Part shown: positions 5,852 through 11,816 of the stretch, piece after piece
How positions within the stretch are numbered: position 1 is the first letter of the stretch
Layout: every line of letters starts with the position of its first letter
NCBI GenBank assembly: GCA_049509675.1
Contig: JBEKZQ010000142.1
Coordinates: forward strand, 1 to 13,434
Source: JBEKZQ01 sp049509675
GTDB lineage: Bacteria; Planctomycetota; Planctomycetia; Pirellulales; Thermoguttaceae
Length of the DNA stretch: 13,434 nt
Direction of reading: 5' to 3'
The notes under the pieces: generated by a model
What the model saw: only the letters and a program-made list of their open reading frames with translations
What the model was told of the DNA's origin: nothing
The model's database searches: none
Position numbers and translations under genes: made by a program

Positions 5852-7121
5852 TTACGCCTTGTAGCGGGGTTTCGCTGCAAGTCGCACCACTAAGCACAAG
5901 CCCTTGATTATCAGGGGCTTGTGTCGTTTCTTGCGGTTCCCCGCCACAACCCGCGGCAGGTTGCTGCGCCTGATTTTGCGCCCCCAGTGCGCCGGATTTT
6001 GCGCCGCCAGAATTCGCCCTATCATAGTCCGCATCAGTGACTTGCAGATAATGGCGCGTCGCAATGGCCGCCGAATTCCCAATCCATGCCACAACCACAT
6101 GGAGGGGATGATGCTGGGTAAGCTCGGTTTCCCGGCTCGCCCGCATGTTTTGGAACAGCCGGGGCCACTTCGCCACCCCGGCCCGCTCCATGATCCGTTC
6201 TAGCTGGGTCCGCAGGTTGGCACTCCCCGACCGATGCTTGGCGATAACGTGGACCGTTCCCGGCTCGGCCTTGTCGAATGCCGCTTCCAGGTAGGGGCGT
6301 AGCTCAGGGAACAGGGGCACAAGCCGCGAATCCCCGCCCGGGTGATGGGCCGTCTTGGGGCTTCGTACACGAATCCGGCCGCGTTCCCAATCCACGTCGC
6401 CCCAGCGTAGGGCGAAGGTCTCCGAAGGCGTGCGCAGGCCGCCGTAACGGGCCAGGGCCACGATCAGCCGCCATTCGGTATCGGGGCAGGCCGCGATGAT
6501 CTTTTCCACCGCTTCCTTGGTGACGAAGTGTTCCCGGCTCTTGTTGACTTGGGGCGCCGCCTTCACGTCGGTAAAGGGATTCTCGACAATCAGCTTCTTG
6601 CGGACCGCCGCCCGGAAGAACTGCCGCGCCCGCTTCACGTTCCGCCCGATGGTGGCCGGGGCCAGCTTCATGCCCACCTGTTCCGCGTGCCAATCGTCGG
6701 CGTCGCCCGGGGTAATGTCGGCCAGCATCCGGCCTTCCCCAAAGAAGTTGATAAGGCTTCGTTTGGTTGCCTTGTAGTTCTTCAAAGTGTTCGGCTTCAT
6801 GCTCGGCCGGCTCGCAATGTACTGGTCGATGAAGGCCGCCAAGGTGGTTGTCTCGGCTTCGGCCTTCGCCCTTGGCGGGACCAGGCCGACGGCCGCCAGC
6901 TTGTCGTACATGACGCTATCGCGTTCGCCTACCCAACGGGAAACTTCATCGTCAGGGGACCGCCCGGCCAGTTGCGACGCTACCAGGGCTTCCACGTTGG
7001 TCTTGATCTTTTCGGCATCCTTCATCGACATCTTGCCCAAGCGAATCGGCTTACGCTTGCCGTCGGGGGCGGTAAACAGAATCCGTTTCCGGCCGTCGGG
7101 GTCTCGCACGATACTTGCCAT
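5814..7121 (-). CDS. Tyrosine recombinase / site-specific integrase
   Basis: This 435-aa integrase catalyses insertion and excision at the adjacent tRNA-Glu. Residues 92-185 form the SAM-like core-binding domain and about 195-365 the catalytic domain. The catalytic Arg is R230 (ARYGGLRTPSE) and the beta-hairpin Lys is K256. The box II HxxR motif appears as QNMR (324-327, R327), the box III histidine as Asn349 (GNS), and the tyrosine nucleophile as Y358 in HYLQV. Gln and Asn in place of the usual histidines are, from memory, common in planctomycete integrases. Residues 370-435 are a low-complexity tail ending inside the tRNA gene. The ATG at 7121 follows the XRE stop by 3 nt. Its AAAGGGAAG ribosome site lies inside the XRE gene, so the two are co-translated from the promoter at 7360-7388. 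Confidence 0.93.
   Translation of the reverse strand: MASIVRDPDGRKRILFTAPDGKRKPIRLGKMSMKDAEKIKTNVEALVASQLAGRSPDDEVSRWVGERDSVMYDKLAAVGLVPPRAKAEAETTTLAAFIDQYIASRPSMKPNTLKNYKATKRSLINFFGEGRMLADITPGDADDWHAEQVGMKLAPATIGRNVKRARQFFRAAVRKKLIVENPFTDVKAAPQVNKSREHFVTKEAVEKIIAACPDTEWRLIVALARYGGLRTPSETFALRWGDVDWERGRIRVRSPKTAHHPGGDSRLVPLFPELRPYLEAAFDKAEPGTVHVIAKHRSGSANLRTQLERIMERAGVAKWPRLFQNMRASRETELTQHHPLHVVVAWIGNSAAIATRHYLQVTDADYDRANSGGAKSGALGAQNQAQQPAAGCGGEPQETTQAPDNQGLVLSGATCSETPLQGVIPPRGVEPLSSD
5895..5923. repeat. 29-bp near-perfect palindrome in the integrase 3' tail
   Basis: Arms 5895-5908 and 5910-5923 are complementary at 13 of 14 positions around one central base. It lies about 45 bp inside the element from the tRNA, within the variable tail of the integrase gene. 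It could be an integrase or accessory-factor arm site or an RNA hairpin. There is no T-tract for a terminator on either strand. Confidence 0.7.
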
Positions 7122-7124
7122 AGT

Positions 7125-7352
7125 TCACTTCCCTTTCGTCTCGGGCTTTCGCCCCAGTGTGATTTTCAGTTGTAGGAATTCGCCCAAGGCATTCAAGGCT
7201 TCCATCGAAAGGCCGCGATGCCCATTGTAAAACTGCGCCAAGGCACTTTCGCTAATGCCCGTTTCCTTGGCGATGCGGTAGCGCGTCAGGCCGGAATCGT
7301 CGATTGCCTGCCGCAATTGGTCGGTCAATAGGTTGGTTCGTTTCTTTGCCAT
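7125..7352 (-). CDS. XRE-family HTH regulator
   Basis: This 75-aa protein has a Cro/C1-type helix-turn-helix (about 22-46, RYRIAKETGISESALAQFYN) and a short basic tail. It probably acts as a small DNA-binding repressor controlling the integrase and itself. The ATG at 7352 is preceded only by GGGT, with no good Shine-Dalgarno. The predicted promoter at 7360-7388 would start transcription within about 1-2 nt of the ATG, so translation may be leaderless, as known for lambda cI from PRM. Palindromes over this promoter are candidate autoregulatory operators. The integrase follows after 3 nt. Confidence 0.88.
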   Translation of the reverse strand: MAKKRTNLLTDQLRQAIDDSGLTRYRIAKETGISESALAQFYNGHRGLSMEALNALGEFLQLKITLGRKPETKGK

Positions 7353-7394
7353 ACCCGGTATTCTATCGACTACTGTTCATTCTGTAAAGTAGTC
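7351..7394 (-). promoter_or_regulatory. Promoter and operator-like palindromes of the XRE-integrase pair
   Basis: On the minus strand TTTACA (7383-7388), a 17-bp spacer and TAGAAT (7360-7365) form a good sigma-70-like promoter. Two symmetrical sites surround it: ATACC-C-GGTAT (7351-7361), covering the start codon edge and the -10, and GACTACT-N13-AGTAGTC (7368-7394), covering the spacer and -35. Both are plausible binding sites for the XRE protein. The promoter lies within the end of the upstream zinc-ribbon gene and its 3' flank. Confidence 0.6.
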
Positions 7395-7750
7395 TTCCCG
7401 TACCAAATGGGAAATTCGATGAACCGCCCGCATTTGTCGCAATCCCGCCGGACCGATTGCACGTCGTGAATCGAAACGTCCCGCCATGCCGCCCCACCGC
7501 ACCGGCATACCGGCTTGGCCGTGGGCTTCATCGAAGGCATAGGCTGGGCTTGGACCGCCGCCGCCGGCCGTAGTAGGGCCAATAGCTCGGCCTTGTGGGC
7601 TTTCAGCCGTGCCACCATATCGGGCGTCAGGGCCGACGACCCGCCGAGCGGGTGCCCCGGGGCGTCGATGGTCAAGCCGCCGTCGCCCGCCGGGTGCAAC
7701 CGGATGCCCCGGGCGTCACAGTCCGCCAGCAGTTCGGCCAGGTCGCTCAT
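7370..7750 (-). CDS. TubC_N-like docking domain plus zinc-ribbon protein
   Basis: This 126-aa protein has two parts. Residues 1-61 resemble the TubC_N docking fold known from NRPS subunits: LLADCDARGIRLHPAGDGG, then LTPDMVARLKAHKAELLALL at 41-60. After a Pro/Ala/Met linker, CxC-x19-CxxC (C82, C84, C104, C107) should bind one zinc. The ATG overlaps the primase stop as ATGA, so translation is coupled and the partner is probably the primase. From memory, TubC_N-like domains also occur in small proteins beside primases of mobile elements, so a protein-docking role in replication is more likely than peptide synthesis. The TubC_N assignment is by eye. Confidence 0.75.
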   Translation of the reverse strand: MSDLAELLADCDARGIRLHPAGDGGLTIDAPGHPLGGSSALTPDMVARLKAHKAELLALLRPAAAVQAQPMPSMKPTAKPVCRCGGAAWRDVSIHDVQSVRRDCDKCGRFIEFPIWYGKTTLQNEQ

Positions 7751-10119
7751 ATCGTCACCGTCACCCGGCTTGCATTTTCGGCCGCGTCCAAAGTGTTCTC
7801 GATATTCTCAGAATCCCCGGCTTCGCACCGCGGGGGCGAATTGTGGGAATTATGGGAGCGCTTTTCCGCGTCCGCGTTGGCAAAGGCCGCCGGGTTGACT
7901 TCGTAACTTGGGGACGGGGGCCGCCCGGGGCCAGCCGCATCCAACGGCCGCAATCGGATATACCCCCGCCGCGCCAGTTCGGCCAAGGCCGGGTCAATAT
8001 CGTCGGCCTTGGGGAATCGTCGCTTGCCGTGTTGCTGGGCATCGCGTTTGGTGAATTCCCGCCGGCCGTGGCGTTCGATCCACCGCAGCACATACCGGGC
8101 GTCATCGTCGCCCGATGCTTCCTTGGCTTGCATCATGTTCAAGACCGCTTCGGCATGGGGGACCAGATACCGGGCCAGTTCAACCGCCGCCCGAATCGTC
8201 GCCCCGCCGATGTAGCCGGCCGCCCCATGCTCTACACAATGCAGCACGGCCGCCAACCGCAGCGTGGCGCCGGCCAGCTTCGCGCCCCAGTCCCGCATGA
8301 TTTCCATTTGGCCGCCGTCGCCCAACATGGATTCGATTTCCGCTTCCCACTCTTGCAGCACGGCCGATGCTTCGGCGTCAAGCCCCAACGTGCAATCGGT
8401 GTCCGCGTTGGCCATCGCCCGCACCGTTTGGTGATAGGCTTCCTTGATCGCATCCGATACCGGCTCGGGCGCGATTTCCCGCCGGCCGATCCAGCTTTGC
8501 GGGGCCGCATAGAGGAATCGGGCCAGCAAGCCCCGGCCGCGAAAGGCCGCAGTCTCGGCCAGCCCTTCGATTACCGCCGGTTGCATCGCATAGGCGCAGG
8601 TCAGGGCCGGACGCTCAACGCGAACGCTCTTGCGCGATACCCGATCCGTAACCAGGTCATCGCCGCAATGTCCCAACAGGTACACGCCGAATTGCGGGAT
8701 GCCGCTCTTGGAATACAAGCCGGCCATCAGGTCGAACACGCCCCCTTCGGGCGACATGCTGGCAATCCGCCCGCCTTGCTCGGCCAGCATCATGCCCAAC
8801 TTCTCGGCCGTGGCATCATCGACAATCAACCGGGGCAATACCGGCTCGGGTTGCTCGGCCAACTCCGCGGCCAGGTTGCCCGCCTCATGCCGCGCTTCGG
8901 CGTCGCCTTTCTCGGCCGCCAGCTTTTCCAACTTCCGCAACCGGGCTTCTGATTGTCGCCGGTCCGATTGCTCCCGCGCCACCGTCGGCCGGGCGACTTC
9001 GATCAACTCGGCTTCCAGTTCCCGTAGGGGCCGCATCGCGTCGGAGAAGACGGCCGACTTGCGGTTGCCCGGTTCCAACAGCGCCGCCACAAACAGGTTC
9101 GTGGGTTCGCGCCAGCCGGGCCGCGCTTCCACCACCACCCGACGGGCAATCGTGGCAGAGCAAACGGCCAGGGCCAGCAAGCCGGCCAGGTCCGCCGGGG
9201 TTTGCGTGGCGTGGGATTCCGCGTCAACCCACCGATGCAGCGCGCCGGGCAATGCGTGGGTCGGAAACTCGGGCAGGTCCACCGAATCGAAGGATACGAT
9301 TTCCGGCCAGGGTTCCGCCGCCGCGTTGCACTCGGGCGCCGCGTTGCACTCGGGCGCCGCCTTGATTAACTCGGCCAACTTTTCCCGCGTACCGCCGGCC
9401 GCCAGCCAATCGCTTACGTCGCCCTTGGCCGGCAGCCCCGGCAGGTCAATAATCCGCACCGATGCCGCGATGCCTTGCAGCGTCGCCGCAACTTGCAGGG
9501 CATGTTTCCGGCCGGGTTCGTCGTTGTCGGCCAGGATGAACACCCGCCGGCCGCGAAGGTACTGGGCATGTTCGGCCGTCCATTTTCCGGCCCCGCCGGC
9601 ATTGCATGTACCCAGTACCCGGATACGGGCTAGGTTGTCCACGTCCTTTTCGCCCTCGACTACGAAGACGGGCCGCGCCGGCTCGGCCAGCAGTTCGGGC
9701 AATCGGTAAGGGACCGCCCGTACTCCCTTGACGGACCAATCCCAACCGCCGCCAGGCTTCGGCCGCCGCTGGCGAAAATCCTTTGGGTCATACCGAACTA
9801 CCTGAAACAGCAATTCGCCTGCTTCGTCGCGGTAGTCATAGCTGGCGACGATCCGGGGTTTCCCGTTCGCGTTCGTCTTCGCCTTGCCGGCCGTCGCCGT
9901 GCGCGGGGGCATAAGATCGGCCAGGGACAACCCCAGGGCCGCGGCCACCGCCGCCGGCTCGCAACCGGCATGGCAATGCAGCACGGCGCCGCCATTCTCG
10001 CCTTCGGAAATACTAAGGCTTGCCCGCCGGTCTTCATGGGCCGGGCATCGGACCGACCAGCCCTTGCCGGCCTGCTTGGCGTCGGGCAGCTTCGCCAACA
10101 GGTTCTCAAAGGGTGTCAT
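7747..10119 (-). CDS. Primase-helicase-like replication protein (CHC2 zinc finger, TOPRIM, DUF3987)
   Basis: This 790-aa protein probably primes and/or unwinds DNA for replication of the element. An N-terminal CHC2-like zinc finger has C25, H28, C49 and C53. A TOPRIM domain (about 148-235) shows the EGEKD acid (E155-D159) and the DND metal motif (198-200). Residues 255-266 hold a duplicated APECNA. From about 280 to 660 is a DUF3987-type ATPase region with a Walker-A-like PGNRKS (350-355) and a possible Walker B LIVDD (431-435); residues 380-420 look coiled-coil. A winged-helix-like end (about 672-722) is followed by a flexible tail. The ATG at 10119 has AAGGGG upstream and overlaps the previous gene by 14 bp; its stop overlaps the next start. 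Domain order is typical of phage and satellite primases. Activity is inferred. Confidence 0.88.
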   Translation of the reverse strand: MTPFENLLAKLPDAKQAGKGWSVRCPAHEDRRASLSISEGENGGAVLHCHAGCEPAAVAAALGLSLADLMPPRTATAGKAKTNANGKPRIVASYDYRDEAGELLFQVVRYDPKDFRQRRPKPGGGWDWSVKGVRAVPYRLPELLAEPARPVFVVEGEKDVDNLARIRVLGTCNAGGAGKWTAEHAQYLRGRRVFILADNDEPGRKHALQVAATLQGIAASVRIIDLPGLPAKGDVSDWLAAGGTREKLAELIKAAPECNAAPECNAAAEPWPEIVSFDSVDLPEFPTHALPGALHRWVDAESHATQTPADLAGLLALAVCSATIARRVVVEARPGWREPTNLFVAALLEPGNRKSAVFSDAMRPLRELEAELIEVARPTVAREQSDRRQSEARLRKLEKLAAEKGDAEARHEAGNLAAELAEQPEPVLPRLIVDDATAEKLGMMLAEQGGRIASMSPEGGVFDLMAGLYSKSGIPQFGVYLLGHCGDDLVTDRVSRKSVRVERPALTCAYAMQPAVIEGLAETAAFRGRGLLARFLYAAPQSWIGRREIAPEPVSDAIKEAYHQTVRAMANADTDCTLGLDAEASAVLQEWEAEIESMLGDGGQMEIMRDWGAKLAGATLRLAAVLHCVEHGAAGYIGGATIRAAVELARYLVPHAEAVLNMMQAKEASGDDDARYVLRWIERHGRREFTKRDAQQHGKRRFPKADDIDPALAELARRGYIRLRPLDAAGPGRPPSPSYEVNPAAFANADAEKRSHNSHNSPPRCEAGDSENIENTLDAAENASRVTVTI
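9323..9358. repeat. 18-bp perfect tandem duplication inside the primase gene
   Basis: Two identical 18-bp units (9323-9340 and 9341-9358) encode the hexapeptide APECNA twice, in frame, in the linker between the TOPRIM and ATPase regions. It is probably a recent slippage event in a tolerant linker. Confidence 0.9.
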
Positions 10120-10336
10120 TGCCGGCCCCCTTCGCGATTTCGGCTTGCCGGCTCAGCCAAGCTTGCAGGTCCGCCGTAGGATAGAGAATCGTTCGCCGCT
10201 TGCCGTTGCCGACGCGAACGCATGGGATTTGGCCATCATGGGTCAGTTGCCAAAGCAACCGAGGCGAAATCCCCAGGGCCTTCGCCGCATCCCGGGGCCG
10301 CAGCGCCAGGGGCGATTGAACACTTTGCGTTGCCAT
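10106..10336 (-). CDS. Excisionase-like HTH protein (MerR/HTH_17 type)
   Basis: This 76-aa protein carries a winged HTH of the excisionase family: LRPRDAAKALGISPRLLWQL (12-31), then wing residues CVRVGNGKRRTILYPTADLQ (39-58). Such proteins bend att DNA during excision or activate integrase and satellite genes (AlpA-like). The frame is open up to 10495, but the ATG at 10336 is chosen because similarity starts there and GGAG lies 9 nt upstream. The extra upstream codons give a Cys/Arg-rich sequence without family resemblance. It overlaps the primase start by 14 bp. A promoter and palindromes lie just upstream. It could regulate the replication operon, excision or both. Confidence 0.85.
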   Translation of the reverse strand: MATQSVQSPLALRPRDAAKALGISPRLLWQLTHDGQIPCVRVGNGKRRTILYPTADLQAWLSRQAEIAKGAGNDTL

Positions 10337-10377
10337 AATCACTTGCTCCAACGATTCGCCGGCCGCGAATTGCAGCC

Positions 10378-10406
10378 GGCATAACCGTTGGCGCAGCGTT
10401 CGGCAA
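10378..10406 (-). promoter_or_regulatory. Candidate promoter of the excisionase-primase genes
   Basis: On the minus strand TTGCCG (10401-10406), a 17-bp spacer and TATGCC (10378-10383) form a plausible sigma-70-like promoter. Transcription would start near 10371, leaving about 35 nt with a good GGAG site before the ATG at 10336. The -35 lies inside the palindrome at 10398-10419, so binding there would block it. Read-through from the upstream promoter is also possible. Confidence 0.45.
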
Positions 10407-10508
10407 AAAGATGCCGAACAGTGGGGCCATCGCACGAAAGGGCCGGGAAAAGCCGCGTTTCGTACCCACAAGAAATTTTGGCAGGCATTCGGCAAACCGT
10501 GCCGAATG
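10398..10508. repeat. Pair of matching palindromes with TTCGGCA/TGCCGAA core
   Basis: GTTCGGCA-N6-TGCCGAAC lies at 10398-10419 and CATTCGGCA-N5-TGCCGAATG at 10486-10508, both with perfect arms, 88 bp apart, in the only sizeable gap of the operon (10337-10522). The shared half-site suggests one dimeric protein binding twice, as repressor operators or a replication-initiation site. The second lies 15 bp beyond the stop codon of the upstream gene and could also fold as an RNA hairpin, but neither has a T-tract. Confidence 0.7.
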
Positions 10509-10522
10509 ATCGAATACCCCGG

Positions 10523-11650
10523 TTAGGATTCGGTATCCCGGTCGTCTTCGTCGGGCGGTTTCCCACCGAAAAGATGGTGGGGCGAGTATTCTTGATTCAG
10601 CAATTTGAGGGAAGCAACCAGCCGCGTCGCGTCCACACATAGCGCCCGATACTTGGTATGCCCACCAAACTCTTTGGTGAAGAATGCCGATGCGGTCGAA
10701 TCGGATACTTCCGCCAGCCGGGCCAGTTCGTTGTTTCCGATGGGTTCCGTGTTCAGGCAACTTCCGTTGGCGTAGTTGTGATGCTTCGTCAGGGCCGCAA
10801 TCAATTTCGCCTGACCTTCGCCCCGCTCGGTACTCCGCTTGGATTTCTTCGCCTTGAGCGTACCGCCGCCCGTTTCGTGTGCATCGCCGTTGTCGGCATC
10901 AGCCGCCGGCTCGGCCCCTGGGTCGTGGTCCGCCGCCGCTTGTAGACCGCGGTTGAAATCGAGAATCCGCTTCAGTTTGTCCCGCTTCGCCAAGGCTTTC
11001 GACTCGCCGGCCGCGCGCTTCTCCCCTTGGACAGCAGATAACGAACTCGGCTGTTTCACTTCCGCCGCCAGCCGCGCAAGCTCCCTTGGCGTCAGTTCCG
11101 CGTCATCCGGGCCGGCAAGCAATCGCTCGATAAGGTCTCCGGCGGTGCCCGGCGAATCGGCCGATTCTGTAAGGCAGGTGGTCAAAATCGCCTTCACCCG
11201 TTCGGCACCCGCTCGGATCGCATCGAATTGGCGGGCCATGTTGTCCGGGTTGTTCCCGTCCACTGGCCCCCTGGGAAGCCCACTCAAGGCCAGGTCGATT
11301 CCATCGGCTTCCGCGGTCCAGTCGACCTTCCGCAACCAGGCCGCCGCTTGCTTTGAAGAGTGCCGCCAGGGAGGATAGGTGGATTCGGGCGGGGCCGGAT
11401 CGTGAAATGACTGTATCTCCCGCTCCGCGGCCTTCTGTTTCTCTTCCGTAAGTGTGCCGCGCTCCCAAGCCTCCAAAGCCTTCCGACCGTCTCTCGTGAG
11501 CAGGTTCGCTTTCGGCCGTTTGTCCTCTGGCAGCTCCAGCCAAGATTTCGCGGCGTTCTGCCACGCTTGTTGCTTTTTCAACCAGCCGTCGGCGTCGTCA
11601 AACGCCTTCTGAAGGTGTGGGCGGATCGCTTCAAACTCGGACGGTCGCAT
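10523..11650 (-). CDS. Unrecognised 375-aa protein with a conserved-looking C-terminal domain (possible HTH)
   Basis: I do not recognise a named family. The N-terminal part (1-120) is helical and rich in Trp, Lys and Glu (KAFDDADGWLKKQQAWQNAA at 16-35). The middle (150-275) is charged, ending in a basic Lys/Arg stretch (266-276). The C-terminal domain (about 279-363) looks folded: KLIAALTKHHNYANGSCLN, then a possible helix-turn-helix in IGNNELARLAEVSDSTASAF (304-323), then GGHTKYRALC (329-338). As first gene of the replication operon it may bind DNA, perhaps at the origin or at the nearby palindromes (inference). The frame is open to 12001, but the ATG at 11650 is chosen. It has AAAGG upstream, the leader before it holds a promoter and RNA structure, and the upstream codons are antisense to the HAF gene end and read as low-complexity. 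Confidence 0.8.
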   Translation of the reverse strand: MRPSEFEAIRPHLQKAFDDADGWLKKQQAWQNAAKSWLELPEDKRPKANLLTRDGRKALEAWERGTLTEEKQKAAEREIQSFHDPAPPESTYPPWRHSSKQAAAWLRKVDWTAEADGIDLALSGLPRGPVDGNNPDNMARQFDAIRAGAERVKAILTTCLTESADSPGTAGDLIERLLAGPDDAELTPRELARLAAEVKQPSSLSAVQGEKRAAGESKALAKRDKLKRILDFNRGLQAAADHDPGAEPAADADNGDAHETGGGTLKAKKSKRSTERGEGQAKLIAALTKHHNYANGSCLNTEPIGNNELARLAEVSDSTASAFFTKEFGGHTKYRALCVDATRLVASLKLLNQEYSPHHLFGGKPPDEDDRDTES

Positions 11651-11656
11651 GAGATT

Positions 11657-11729
11657 TCGCCTTTCGTTGCTCGGGCCGATCCCAGGCGCGACGATGCGAA
11701 AGGCGAGAAGCAACGATCGCGCCTTGGGA
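11657..11729 (-). promoter_or_regulatory. Structured mRNA leader: hairpin whose loop is complementary to the Shine-Dalgarno
   Basis: In the mRNA (minus strand) the segments at 11729-11717 and 11691-11680 form a 12-bp stem with one bulged base. Its 25-nt loop contains UCGCCUUUCG (11706-11697), a perfect 10-nt complement of CGAAAGGCGA (11666-11657), which includes the ribosome site of the gene starting at 11650. The loop also contains UCGUUGCU (11716-11709), complementary to AGCAACGA (11671-11664). Loop-to-downstream pairing would be an H-type pseudoknot hiding the ribosome site. The two loop pairings overlap and exclude each other. A DNA-level role (origin or protein sites) is the alternative. 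Confidence 0.6.
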
Positions 11730-11778
11730 CCGCTTGGCCGCGCCGGTTCGAACACGCCGCGGTCGTCCCGATGACCGC

Positions 11779-11807
11779 ATTCTACCACGATGCGACCGAT
11801 TCCCCAA
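11779..11807 (-). promoter_or_regulatory. Promoter of the element's replication operon
   Basis: On the minus strand TTGGGG (11802-11807), a 17-bp spacer and TAGAAT (11779-11784) form a sigma-70-like promoter, with the same -10 hexamer as the XRE promoter. The predicted start near 11772 gives a leader of about 122 nt that contains the structured region before the ATG at 11650. It lies just beyond the stop codon of the HAF gene at 11817. Confidence 0.55.
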
Positions 11808-11816
11808 ACGGGTTCA

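Larger units (their letters stand above)
5814..11807. mobile_element. Integrative element at tRNA-Glu (satellite- or plasmid-like); right end unresolved
   Basis: The tRNA-anchored integrase is followed by an XRE regulator, a zinc-ribbon protein, a TOPRIM/DUF3987 primase-helicase, an excisionase-like HTH protein and an unrecognised 375-aa protein. All lie on one strand with short gaps or overlaps. This integration, control and replication set is typical of compact integrative elements such as phage satellites. No capsid, terminase, relaxase or secretion gene is present. The right limit given is the promoter of the first operon gene. The element may extend further and include the HAF/PEP-CTERM gene and beyond, because no second attachment copy was seen up to 13434. 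Confidence 0.7.

Noticed and set aside
7609..8952. Plus-strand frame of 447 codons
   Set aside because: Antisense to the primase and the zinc-ribbon gene; biased His/Arg/Gly-rich composition and no domains.
10337..10495. N-terminal extension of the excisionase-like protein
   Set aside because: The added 53 residues do not resemble the family, while the ATG at 10336 has a good Shine-Dalgarno and a promoter upstream.
11740..11756. GGTTCGAAC as a tRNA T-arm remnant marking the right end
   Set aside because: The flanking bases do not form the T stem, and the sequence does not match tRNA-Glu.
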